Assembly (NCBI GenBank): GCA_019245555.1
Contig: JAFARH010000396.1
Location: forward strand, 1 to 5,782
Reading direction: 5' to 3'
Origin: Betaproteobacteria bacterium
GTDB lineage: Bacteria; Pseudomonadota; Gammaproteobacteria; Burkholderiales; SG8-39
Length of the DNA stretch: 5,782 nucleotides
Shown piece after piece: positions 1-5,782 of the stretch. Under the pieces are notes generated by a model. It saw nothing but the letters and a program-made list of their open reading frames with translations. It was not told where the DNA came from and searched no databases. A program made the translations under genes and the position numbers. How positions within the stretch are numbered: the stretch's first letter is position 1; every line of letters begins with the position of its first letter.

Positions 1-667
1 GGTCCTTGCCCTGGTCGAGCATCAATTGCAGCGAGCCGACCCAGACGATGAGCAGCGCGAGCCCGACGCCGTCGATCGGTGTCTTCACCGTCGGCGTCTC
101 ACGGTCGCGGTAGATGATCCAGGTCATGGCGAGCGCGACGAGGCCCACCCGCACGTTGATGTAGAAGATCCAGGGCCAGGCGAAGTTGTCGGTGATCCAG
201 CCGCCGAGCACGGGTCCGACGACCGGCGCGACCAGGATCGTGAGCGAGAAGGCGGCGAGCGCGACGCCCGCCTTTTCGCGCGGATAGGTGGAGAGGAGCA
301 ACGTCTGCGAGAGCGGGATCATCGGCCCGGCCACCGCACCCTGCACCACCCGGAAGAAGATGAGCATGGGCATAGAGATCGCGAGGCCGCAGAGGAACGA
401 AGCGATGATGAAGAGTGCGGTCGTCGCGAGGAAGAGCCGAACCTGGCCGATGCGCTGCGTGAGCCAGCCAGTAAGGGGCACCGAGATCGCGTTCGCGACC
501 GCGAACGAAGTTATCACCCAGGTGCCCTGGTTCGGCGATACGCCGAGGTCGCCGGCGATGGCCGGTATCGACACGTTGGCTATCGACGTGTCGAGCACGT
601 TCATGAAGGTGGCGAGGCCGACGGCGAGCGTGGCGGCGATGCGCGCGCCGCCCTCGAGCGGCTGCAT
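1..667 (-). CDS. emrB: EmrB/QacA-type MFS multidrug efflux pump (DHA2 family), N-terminal part
   Basis: Inner-membrane drug:proton antiporter, the pump of an EmrAB-type tripartite system. The reading frame starts at ATG 667 and stays open for 222 codons to the left edge, so the C-terminal part lies outside; E. coli EmrB is about 512 residues, so roughly the first 40% is present. Seen directly: a first membrane helix ending in the DHA2 motif LDTSIANVSIPAI (residues 25-37), a motif-A-like loop GWLTQRIGQVRLF (67-79), RVVQGAVAGPMIPLSQ (106-121), the motif-C antiporter signature APVVGPVLGGWI (147-158), and GSLQLMLDQGKD (211-222), which matches the conserved GSLQ..LD.G segment of EmrB. The start lies 10 bp after the adaptor stop codon, with only a weak GGCGGGA upstream, so translation probably depends on coupling. 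One oddity is Arg173 in INVRVG, where relatives have Pro. The family call is firm; the substrates are unknown. Confidence 0.93.
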   Translation of the reverse strand, partial: MQPLEGGARIAATLAVGLATFMNVLDTSIANVSIPAIAGDLGVSPNQGTWVITSFAVANAISVPLTGWLTQRIGQVRLFLATTALFIIASFLCGLAISMPMLIFFRVVQGAVAGPMIPLSQTLLLSTYPREKAGVALAAFSLTILVAPVVGPVLGGWITDNFAWPWIFYINVRVGLVALAMTWIIYRDRETPTVKTPIDGVGLALLIVWVGSLQLMLDQGKD

Positions 668-677
668 GTCCCGCCGG

Positions 678-1859
678 TCAGTGGCGGGCGCTTGCGCCAA
701 GAGCCGCCCCGTTGGTATTGGCGACGATGATCTGCTCGATGCGCGCATCCGTCTGCGGATCCGCAGGCGCAAATGCGGTGGTCTCGTAGGCCGGGGTCTT
801 GCGCTCGACGCGCGCCAGGCGTCCGGCCGAGCGGTCGTGCGTATCGACGTCGACCTTCATGGAAAGACCGATCTGCAGCGGATGCTGATCGAGCTCCTTC
901 GGATCGAGCGCGATGCGCACCGGCACGCGCTGCACGACCTTGATCCAGTTGCCGCTCGCGTTCTGCGCCGGCAAGAGCGCGAACGCGCCGCCGGTCCCGG
1001 GGCTGAAGCCCGCGACGCGGCCATGGAACTCGACCGAACCGCCATAGGCATCGGCCTCGAGCGTGACCGGCTGGCCAGGACGCAGTGTCGCGAGCTGGTT
1101 CTCCTTGAAGTTTGCGTCGACCCAGACATCGGCGAGCGGCGTGACTGTCATCAGCACGTTGCCCGGCGCGACGCGCTGCCCGACTTGCACCGAGCGACGC
1201 GCGACGAAGCCGGCGGTCGGCGCCGGCACTTCGGTGCGGGCGAGCGCGAGATAGGCCTCCCGCACCTTCGCCGCAGCAGCGAGCACATCGGGATGGTCGT
1301 GCACGTCGGTGCGGTCGACCATCGCTCGCTGCGCCTCGAGCTGCTTCTGCGCCGCATCGAGCGCGGCACGCGCAGAGTTCACGGAGTCCACGGCGTGCTG
1401 CAACTCCTCGCCCGAGACGGCGCCGGCCGGCTCAACGGAACGGCGGCGCGCGAGGTCCTGCTGCGCCTTGCGCAGCTCCGCCTGCCGCATCGTCACGTTC
1501 GCCTCGCCTTCGGTGCTCGTCGCACGAAGGTTGCGCACCGAGCGCACGGTCTTGGCGAGCTGGGCTTCGGCCTGCGATACGAGGATCTGCGCATCTGCCT
1601 TGTCGAGCGAGACGAGCGACTTGCCGCTTGGCACATACTCGGTGTCGTCCGCATGGATCGAGAGCACAGTCCCCGCGATCTGCGGAGTGATCTGGATCAG
1701 GTTGCCGGTGACGTAGGCGTCGTCGGTCGTCTCGTGGAACCTGGCGTGCAGGAAGTAGTACAGGGCGTAGCCGACGCCCGCAAGCAGGAATAGGGCGAAG
1801 ACGCCGCCCAGCAAGAGGCGCCGCTTCTTCTTCGTGTCCTTCACAGCCTGGACGGTCAT
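678..1859 (-). CDS. emrA: EmrA-type periplasmic adaptor (HlyD/membrane fusion protein family)
   Basis: The 393-residue protein is close to E. coli EmrA (about 390). It links the inner-membrane MFS pump to the outer-membrane channel. Seen: a basic N-terminus (KDTKKKRR, 8-14) and one membrane anchor at about 15-37, then TTDDAYVTGNLIQITPQIAGTV (44-65), the hallmark EmrA opening of the first lipoyl half-domain. A long Ala/Gln/Glu/Arg-rich helical hairpin spans about 88-205. The second lipoyl half is VPAPTAGFVARRSVQVGQRV (211-230), followed by a beta-barrel region with VDANFKENQL (247-256) and GTGGAFALLPAQNASGNWIKVVQRVPVRI (288-316), typical of EmrA. The start is fixed by a good Shine-Dalgarno and by an ATGA overlap with the stop of the preceding channel gene. 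The last 50 residues are low in conserved motifs and probably form a flexible tail. The family assignment is very secure. Confidence 0.95.
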   Translation of the reverse strand: MTVQAVKDTKKKRRLLLGGVFALFLLAGVGYALYYFLHARFHETTDDAYVTGNLIQITPQIAGTVLSIHADDTEYVPSGKSLVSLDKADAQILVSQAEAQLAKTVRSVRNLRATSTEGEANVTMRQAELRKAQQDLARRRSVEPAGAVSGEELQHAVDSVNSARAALDAAQKQLEAQRAMVDRTDVHDHPDVLAAAAKVREAYLALARTEVPAPTAGFVARRSVQVGQRVAPGNVLMTVTPLADVWVDANFKENQLATLRPGQPVTLEADAYGGSVEFHGRVAGFSPGTGGAFALLPAQNASGNWIKVVQRVPVRIALDPKELDQHPLQIGLSMKVDVDTHDRSAGRLARVERKTPAYETTAFAPADPQTDARIEQIIVANTNGAALGASARH

Positions 1860-3262
1860 TGCATCGCCACCTTGACGTCGAATCCGCCGCCGAGCGCGCG
1901 GATGAGGTTGATGGAGAGCGCGAGCTCGCGCGAATGCACGTCCGCCCGCAGCTGCAGCTGGTCGAGCACCTGCTGCTCGACGATGATGAGCGAGAGCAGG
2001 CTGCCAAGGCCAGCCTTGTAGCGCGCGAGCGCAAGCTGGTAGGCCTCTTCAGCCGAAGCGACCGCGGCGTCGGCTTCGACGCGCTGCGCCTGTACCGATC
2101 GCATGGAGCTGAGCTGGTCGACCACGTCGCGCAGCGCATCGGCGAGCGCCTGGTTGTACTGCTCCACCGCCACGTCGTACTCGGCGTCGCGCTGGGCAAG
2201 CGCCCCGCGCAGCCGGCCGCCGTCGAGGATCGGCAGGCTGATCGCTGCGGTGGCGGATGGAATGGCGCTTCCGACCTCGAGGAGCTTGGAGAGGTTCACC
2301 GACTGCACCCCGACGAGCGCGGCGAGATTGATGTCGGGATAGAACGCGGCCTTGGCGGACTTGATGTCGCTCGCCGCTGCTTCAGCACGGATACGGCTGG
2401 CGACGATATCCGGCCGGCGGCCGAGGAGCTCCGCCGGCACCCGCGACGGCAGCGCAACCGTCGCTGCGCGCAGCGTGGGGCGCTGGATCTCGAGGCCACG
2501 GTCGGGGCCCTTGCCGAGGAGCGCCGCGAGCTGATTGCGGGCAAGCGCGATTTCTTCCTGCGTCTGCGCGATGCGCGCGCGAGCGGCGGGGATCGACGTC
2601 TCCACCTGTTTGAGCTCGAGCCTGGAATCGAGGCCGGCCTTTACGCGTCCGCTCGTCAGGCTCTGCACCTGCTGCCGGTCGTTGAGCGTGCGCTCCGCGA
2701 TGTCGAGCTGCTCGTAGCTGCGCGCGAGTTGCACGTAAGTGCCGGCGATGGCTGCCGACAGCGTGAGGCGCGTGGCAAAGGCCTCCGCTTGCGCGGCACG
2801 CGAGCGGCCGAGCGCTGCCTCATAGGCCGAGCGATTCTTGCCCCAGAAATCGAGGTCGTACTTCGCGTTGAGCGCGAGCTGCGTCGTTGTATAGGTCGAT
2901 CCGCCGATCGGCGGCGGGAAAATGTAATTCTCGGAGAAGCGTTGCCGGTTGATGCTGCCGTCAGCGCTGACCTGGGGCCCGAGCGGCGCACGGGCGACTT
3001 GTGCCGCGCCGAGAGCCTGGTCGACCCGGGCACGGGCAATCCGCATGTTCGGACTGGCGGCGAGCCCTTCGTTGACGAGCGCATCGAGCTGCGGGTCGCC
3101 GAAGCGCTTCCACCAGTCGAGCTCGGGCCAGGCCGCGGTCTCCTGCCCTTCCAGCGATTTGCCAGCTTCGAGCTTCGCGGGATCGGCGAGCGAGCTGCGA
3201 GGCTCGACGCCGCGATAGCTGGCGCATCCGGCGAGCAACAGAACTGCAAGGAGCATCCTCAT
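1856..3262 (-). CDS. Outer-membrane efflux lipoprotein (NodT/OprM-type OMF channel)
   Basis: A 468-residue TolC-like outer-membrane factor, the exit duct of the tripartite pump. Seen: an N-terminal lipobox LAGC with Cys13 as the predicted lipidated residue, then WPELDWWKRFGDPQLDALV (45-63), the usual opening of this family. Two OEP repeats follow: the first includes YDLDFWGKNRSAYEAA (135-150), and the second includes the family motif VPAELLGRRPDIVASR (275-290), AAFYPDINLAALVG (305-318) and ISLPILDGGRLRGAL (341-355). The protein ends near ALGGGF (456-461). The start at 3262 overlaps the marR stop as ATGA. An in-frame TAA three codons upstream (CGC CGC between) rules out a longer start, so the signal peptide is only 12 residues with a single Arg, which is very short. 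A second Met at residue 3 would make it shorter still. The tight coupling with emrA suggests a dedicated channel rather than shared TolC. Confidence 0.93.
   Translation of the reverse strand: MRMLLAVLLLAGCASYRGVEPRSSLADPAKLEAGKSLEGQETAAWPELDWWKRFGDPQLDALVNEGLAASPNMRIARARVDQALGAAQVARAPLGPQVSADGSINRQRFSENYIFPPPIGGSTYTTTQLALNAKYDLDFWGKNRSAYEAALGRSRAAQAEAFATRLTLSAAIAGTYVQLARSYEQLDIAERTLNDRQQVQSLTSGRVKAGLDSRLELKQVETSIPAARARIAQTQEEIALARNQLAALLGKGPDRGLEIQRPTLRAATVALPSRVPAELLGRRPDIVASRIRAEAAASDIKSAKAAFYPDINLAALVGVQSVNLSKLLEVGSAIPSATAAISLPILDGGRLRGALAQRDAEYDVAVEQYNQALADALRDVVDQLSSMRSVQAQRVEADAAVASAEEAYQLALARYKAGLGSLLSLIIVEQQVLDQLQLRADVHSRELALSINLIRALGGGFDVKVAMQ
1867..1873 (-). promoter_or_regulatory. 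Ribosome binding site of emrA
   Basis: On the minus strand this reads AAGGTGG, placed 7 nt before the ATG at 1859 and inside the last codons of the outer-membrane channel gene. It is the strongest Shine-Dalgarno in the left operon and confirms the ATGA-overlapping start. Confidence 0.7.
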
Positions 3263-3726
3263 GCGGCGTTATCCAGAAGCCGTTGCAGGAGCTTCTCGAG
3301 GGTCCGCACGTCGGATTGCGAGAAGCCGCGCAGCATCCGGTTCAGCACGTCGACCTGGACGCGCATGACCTGGCCGTACATCGCCCGCCCCGCTTTGGTG
3401 AGCTCGAGATGAGCGCTGCGCCGATCGCGCGAGCCGCGTATGCGCCGCACGAGTCCTGCCGCCTCCAGCTTGTCGATGAGCCGTGTCATGGCGCCGGCGT
3501 CGTGCGCAAGCGTCCGACACATGTCCGCGGCGGTCTCGCCGCGATCTTCGCCCAGCAGGATGATGACGAAGGCCTGCTGTGCCGAAAGACCGAGCGGCTG
3601 CATCTCGCGCTCGAACTCCTCGCGGATCGCCTTGCGTGCGAGCGCCACACGCGCGCCGACCGCGTCGCGACTGCGGATGGTACGGAGGTCGTAGAGGGCT
3701 GGGGATTTACTTGCCGCGGCAACCAT
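3259..3726 (-). CDS. MarR-family transcriptional regulator, probable repressor of the efflux operon
   Basis: A 155-residue winged-helix protein, a normal length for MarR. These proteins bind palindromic operators as dimers and usually release DNA when a phenolic or hydrophobic compound binds. Seen: an N-terminal dimer helix (about 20-44), LGLSAQQAFVIILLGE (45-60), a recognition-helix region HDAGAMTRLIDKLEAAGLVRR (75-95), the wing RGSRDRRSAHLELTKAG (97-113) with the conserved D-R-R pattern, and a C-terminal dimer helix (115-155). The frame is open 53 codons further upstream, into the permease gene, but that stretch (3727-3885) has no MarR character and crosses palindromes, so ATG 3726 is chosen. 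No Shine-Dalgarno precedes it. Being first in the operon, with a 19-bp inverted repeat at the promoter, it is probably an autorepressor like E. coli EmrR (MprA). The ligand is unknown. Confidence 0.9.
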   Translation of the reverse strand: MVAAASKSPALYDLRTIRSRDAVGARVALARKAIREEFEREMQPLGLSAQQAFVIILLGEDRGETAADMCRTLAHDAGAMTRLIDKLEAAGLVRRIRGSRDRRSAHLELTKAGRAMYGQVMRVQVDVLNRMLRGFSQSDVRTLEKLLQRLLDNAA

Positions 3727-3731
3727 TGCAG

Positions 3732-3750
3732 AGGCAAGAGTATCTTGCCT
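3732..3750. promoter_or_regulatory. Probable MarR operator: perfect 19-bp inverted repeat
   Basis: The arms are AGGCAAGA and TCTTGCCT, 8 bp each, perfect, around a 3-bp centre (GTA on the plus strand). The repeat ends 5 bp before the marR start codon and covers the proposed -10 box. Its size and symmetry fit MarR-family operators. A further GCAAG half-site lies at 3763-3767, in the same orientation as the left arm. Binding by this MarR protein is inferred from position. Confidence 0.6.
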
Positions 3751-3766
3751 GGGAAGCTCGAAGCAA
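3739..3766 (-). promoter_or_regulatory. Candidate sigma70-type promoter of the marR-efflux operon
   Basis: Read on the minus strand, TTGCTT (3761-3766, 3 of 6 matches to TTGACA) is followed by a 16-bp spacer and GATACT (3739-3744, 4 of 6 matches to TATAAT). The -10 box lies inside the 19-bp inverted repeat, so a bound repressor would block polymerase. A start site about 7 nt downstream would leave only about 5-8 nt before the marR ATG, giving a nearly leaderless transcript. The match is modest and other promoters are possible. Confidence 0.4.
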
Positions 3767-3777
3767 GCGTCCGGCCG

Positions 3778-3800
3778 GTGTCGTAGCGGCGCTACGACAC
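3778..3800. repeat. Perfect 23-bp palindrome in the permease-marR gap: second operator or hairpin
   Basis: The arms GTGTCGTAGCG and CGCTACGACAC are 11 bp each, perfectly complementary, around one central G. It begins 23 bp after the permease stop codon and lies 51 bp before the marR start. As RNA it would form a stem of about 10 bp with a 3-nt loop, but no U-run follows on either strand, so it is a poor classical terminator. Its symmetry also suits a dimeric repressor. The sequence differs from the 19-bp repeat, so if it is an operator it probably serves another protein. It touches a CCGGCCGG palindrome at 3771-3778. Confidence 0.6.
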
Positions 3801-3823
3801 AGGTCGTCAGGTAGGCTACAGCT

Positions 3824-4585
3824 TTACGTCTTGAGGCGGTATCCGGTCCTGAAGATCCACCAGATCCCGGCAAGGCAGGCGACAAGGAAGAGCGCCGTCA
3901 TGCCGAGGCTCACGCCGACATGCACGTCGGCGATCTCGAAGAAGCTCCAGCGAAAGCCGCTGATGAGATACACGAGCGGATTGAAGAGCGTCACCGTCTG
4001 CCACGCGGGCGGCAGGACCGAGATCGAGTAGAACGTGCCGCCGAGGAAGGTGAGCGGCGTGATGACGAGCATCGGCACGAATTGCAGCTGCTCGAAGCCG
4101 CCGGCCCATATGCCGATGATGAAGCCAAGCAGGCTGAAGGTAATTGCCGTCAGGATCAAGAATCCGAGCATCCAGACCGGATGGTCGATCCGCATCGGCA
4201 CGAAGAAGAAAGCGGTAATGAGGATGACGAAGCCGAGGATGATCGACTTCGTCGCCGCCGCCCCCACGTAGCCGACCACGATCTCGAACGGCGAGATCGG
4301 CGCCGAGAGGAGCTCGTAGATCGTGCCGATGAACTTCTGGAAGTAGATCGCGAAGGCGGCGTTGGTCACGCTCTGCGTGAGGAGCATCAGCATGATGAGC
4401 CCCGGCACGATGAAGGCGCCGTAGTGCACGCCCTCGATCTGCGCGATGCGCGTACCCATCGCGGCGCCGAACACCACGAAGTAAAGCGCCGTGCTGATCA
4501 CCGGCGCCACGATGCTCTGGATGAGCGTGCGGCCCGCCCGAGTCATCTCGAAGACGTAGATCGACCAGATCGCCCGCCAGTTCAT
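3824..4585 (-). CDS. yadH: ABC-2 type transporter permease (YadH-like)
   Basis: A 253-residue integral membrane protein, close to the length of E. coli YadH. It forms the membrane channel for the ATPase encoded just upstream. Six hydrophobic segments are visible at about 22-43, 56-78, 105-129, 138-162, 168-190 and 225-246. Family marks include [14 protein letters not shown] (34-47), [12 protein letters not shown] (58-69), [18 protein letters not shown] (91-108) and the ABC-2 signature region [21 protein letters not shown] (183-203) followed by YLISGFR (206-212). The first half, with FGxxxGxRI and FIVPGLIM, resembles YadH and the NodJ group. The start is supported by AAGGGA (4591-4596) 5 nt upstream and by an ATGA overlap with the ATPase stop. 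The substrate is unknown; related ABC-2 exporters move lipids, polysaccharides or drugs. Confidence 0.92.
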   Translation of the reverse strand: MNWRAIWSIYVFEMTRAGRTLIQSIVAPVISTALYFVVFGAAMGTRIAQIEGVHYGAFIVPGLIMLMLLTQSVTNAAFAIYFQKFIGTIYELLSAPISPFEIVVGYVGAAATKSIILGFVILITAFFFVPMRIDHPVWMLGFLILTAITFSLLGFIIGIWAGGFEQLQFVPMLVITPLTFLGGTFYSISVLPPAWQTVTLFNPLVYLISGFRWSFFEIADVHVGVSLGMTALFLVACLAGIWWIFRTGYRLKT

Positions 4586-5508
4586 CGCTTTCCCTTGATG
4601 ATGTCGACGAAGATCTCTTCCAGCGAGCTCTGCGTCGTCTGAATGTCCTTGAACTCGACGCCCGCCGCGGCGAGATCGTGGAGCAGGCCGGCGATCCCCG
4701 TGTGCTCGGCCTGCGTGTCGTAGGTGTAGACGAGCTCACGACCGCCATGGCCGAGGCCGAGCTTGTAGCTCGCGAGGCGCGCAGGAATTTCGGCGAGCGG
4801 CTGGGCGAGCTGCACCGTGAGCTGCTTCTTGCCGAGCTTGTGCATCAGGACTGCCTTCTCTTCGACGAGCACGATCTCGCCCCTGTTGATGACGCCCACC
4901 CGGTCCGCCATCAGCTCTGCTTCCTCGATGTAGTGCGTGGTGAGGATGATGGTTACGCCGGAGTCGCGCAGCTTCCGCACCACGTGCCACATCTCCTGCC
5001 GCAGCTCGACGTCCACGCCCGCCGTCGGCTCGTCGAGGAACAGCACCTGCGGCTCATGCACCAGCGCCTTCGCGATCATCACGCGGCGCTTCATGCCGCC
5101 GGAGAGCGTGACGATCTTGCTCTTGCGACGGTCCCAGAGCGCGACGTCTTTCAGCACCTTCTCCAGGTATCCGGCGTCCCCTGGCTTGCCAAAGAGGCCA
5201 CGGCTGAACCGCGTCGTCTGCCAAACGGTCTCGAACGGCGTGATGAGGAGCTCCTGCGGCACGAGGCCGACGAGGCTGCGGGCCGCACGGTAGTCGCTCT
5301 GGATGTCGTGCCCGCCGACGGTCACCTTGCCTGCCGATGGCGTGACGATGCCGCAGACGATGTTGATGAGCGTGGTCTTGCCCGCGCCGTTCGGGCCGAG
5401 CAGCGCGAAGATCTCGCCCTTACGGATCTCGAGGTCGACGCGCTTCAGAGCCTGCAGGCCCGACGCGTAACGCTTCTCGAGGCCCGCGATGGAAATGATC
5501 GGCGGCAT
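4582..5508 (-). CDS. yadG: ABC transporter ATP-binding protein (YadG-like)
   Basis: A 308-residue cytoplasmic ATPase that powers the adjacent ABC-2 permease. All catalytic elements are present: Walker A GPNGAGKT (38-45), the Q-loop at Gln85 in LVPQE, the signature LSGGM (135-139), Walker B VLFLDE (155-160) with catalytic Glu160, the D-loop AGVD (163-166) and the switch His192 in TTHYIEEAE. The segment [16 protein letters not shown] (82-97) and the LSGGMKRR...HEP...LDEPTAGVD pattern resemble E. coli YadG, also about 308 residues. The C-terminal 90 residues form the usual extension of drug/polysaccharide export ATPases and end with [12 protein letters not shown] (295-306). The start at 5508 matches the family N-terminus; the nearest purine-rich site, AGGGA (5525-5529), is 16 nt away, so initiation may rely on coupling to the regulator gene 19 bp upstream. 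An intact, active transporter is expected. Confidence 0.95.
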   Translation of the reverse strand: MPPIISIAGLEKRYASGLQALKRVDLEIRKGEIFALLGPNGAGKTTLINIVCGIVTPSAGKVTVGGHDIQSDYRAARSLVGLVPQELLITPFETVWQTTRFSRGLFGKPGDAGYLEKVLKDVALWDRRKSKIVTLSGGMKRRVMIAKALVHEPQVLFLDEPTAGVDVELRQEMWHVVRKLRDSGVTIILTTHYIEEAELMADRVGVINRGEIVLVEEKAVLMHKLGKKQLTVQLAQPLAEIPARLASYKLGLGHGGRELVYTYDTQAEHTGIAGLLHDLAAAGVEFKDIQTTQSSLEEIFVDIIKGKR

Positions 5509-5527
5509 GCGGAGCCGCGATTATTCC

Positions 5528-5782
5528 CTAGATCGAGTTCGTGTCGATATCGAAAAAGCGCGAAAAGGCCGCGCGGCCGGCGGATGTGACGACGAGCTTG
5601 CGCGATTCCCTGACCGGAACGAGCCAGCGATCGTCCTTGTAACGCGCGAGGAGCGCCGCGCCGAGCGCCCCGGCAATGTGCGGGCGCCGCTCGGTCCAGT
5701 CGGTGCAGCAGCGAAAGAGCGGCCGGCGCGAAGTCTGCAGCGCCGCGACGTCGATACCCAGGTCCGCCAGCACCGTATTCCC
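5528..5782 (-). CDS. Winged-helix (ArsR-like) transcriptional regulator, C-terminal part
   Basis: The frame is open from the right window edge to a TAG at 5528-5530 and gives the last 84 residues of a protein whose start lies outside. The fragment begins GNTVLADLGID, and a GTG at 5773 falls inside this conserved stretch, so it is unlikely to be the true start. The order LADLGIDVAAL, then RPLFRCCTDWTERRPHIAGALGAALL, then a basic RWLVPVRESRKLVVTSAGRAAFSRFF, matches the C-terminal half of a group of ArsR-like helix-turn-helix regulators, where C.DW.ERR.H.AGALG is strongly conserved. The N-terminal DNA-binding part is not visible, so the family call rests on remembered motif order. It ends 19 bp before the ABC ATPase gene and is probably co-transcribed with it, so it may regulate that transporter. 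The Cys-Cys and His residues could bind a ligand or metal, but this is not shown. Confidence 0.72.
   Translation of the reverse strand, partial: GNTVLADLGIDVAALQTSRRPLFRCCTDWTERRPHIAGALGAALLARYKDDRWLVPVRESRKLVVTSAGRAAFSRFFDIDTNSI

Noticed and set aside
288..1793. Long plus-strand open frame (501 codons) opposite emrA and emrB
   Set aside because: It is Arg/His/Asp-rich with no recognisable motif and lies antisense to two clearly conserved genes. Long antisense frames are common in GC-rich DNA.
1859..3412. Long plus-strand open frame (517 codons) opposite the outer-membrane channel and part of marR
   Set aside because: Low-complexity Arg/Glu/Ala composition without domains; a mirror of the strong codon bias of the minus-strand gene.
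3778..3800. Calling the 23-bp palindrome a classical intrinsic terminator
   Set aside because: The stem is good but no run of U follows on either strand, so only a weak or Rho-assisted role could be argued.
3782..3810. Alternative marR promoter with -35 CTGACG (3805-3810)
   Set aside because: At 16-18 bp spacing, the -10 candidates (for example GCTACG) match the consensus poorly.
3727..3885. N-terminal extension of MarR by 53 residues
   Set aside because: The frame is open but the residues have no MarR similarity, run through both palindromes, and overlap the end of the permease gene.
3816..4748. Minus-strand open frame of 310 codons overlapping the permease and ATPase genes in another frame
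   Set aside because: Arg/His/Asp-rich composition and no membrane segments; it is an out-of-frame shadow of the YadH-like permease.
4678..5589. Plus-strand open frame of 303 codons opposite the ABC ATPase gene
   Set aside because: No conserved motifs, while the minus strand encodes every ATPase motif intact.

Overview
The window is GC-rich with strong G/C bias at third codon positions. It carries ATPase, permease, adaptor and outer-membrane efflux parts, so it comes from a diderm bacterium, most likely a proteobacterium. The sequence does not let me decide between alpha, beta and gamma. Every convincing gene lies on the minus strand, so the region reads from right to left. There are no RNA genes, mobile elements or CRISPR arrays.

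In transcription order, the right part (5782 down to 3824) holds three genes. The first is the 3' end of a winged-helix regulator resembling the C-terminal half of ArsR-like proteins (cut by the window edge). Nineteen bases later comes an ABC transporter ATPase of the YadG type, and its ABC-2 permease partner of the YadH type follows with an ATGA stop/start overlap. Together they form a small ABC export system whose substrate cannot be read from the sequence.

A 97-bp gap (3727-3823) follows. It holds a perfect 23-bp palindrome, a CCGGCCGG palindrome, a plausible promoter, and a perfect 19-bp inverted repeat that overlaps the promoter's -10 box. This looks like the control region of the next operon.

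The left part (3726 down to 1) is a compact tripartite drug-efflux operon: a MarR-type repressor, a NodT/OprM-type outer-membrane efflux lipoprotein, an EmrA-type periplasmic adaptor, and the N-terminal 222 residues of an EmrB-type 14-TM MFS pump (cut by the left edge). The first two junctions are ATGA overlaps and the last is a 10-bp gap. The inferred working model is a proton-driven pump in the inner membrane, joined by the adaptor to a dedicated outer-membrane channel, with the MarR protein repressing its own operon until a toxic ligand binds. This is a recognisable resistance/efflux locus rather than a new type of system. The most interesting parts are the operator architecture, the nearly leaderless marR start and the unusually short lipoprotein signal.
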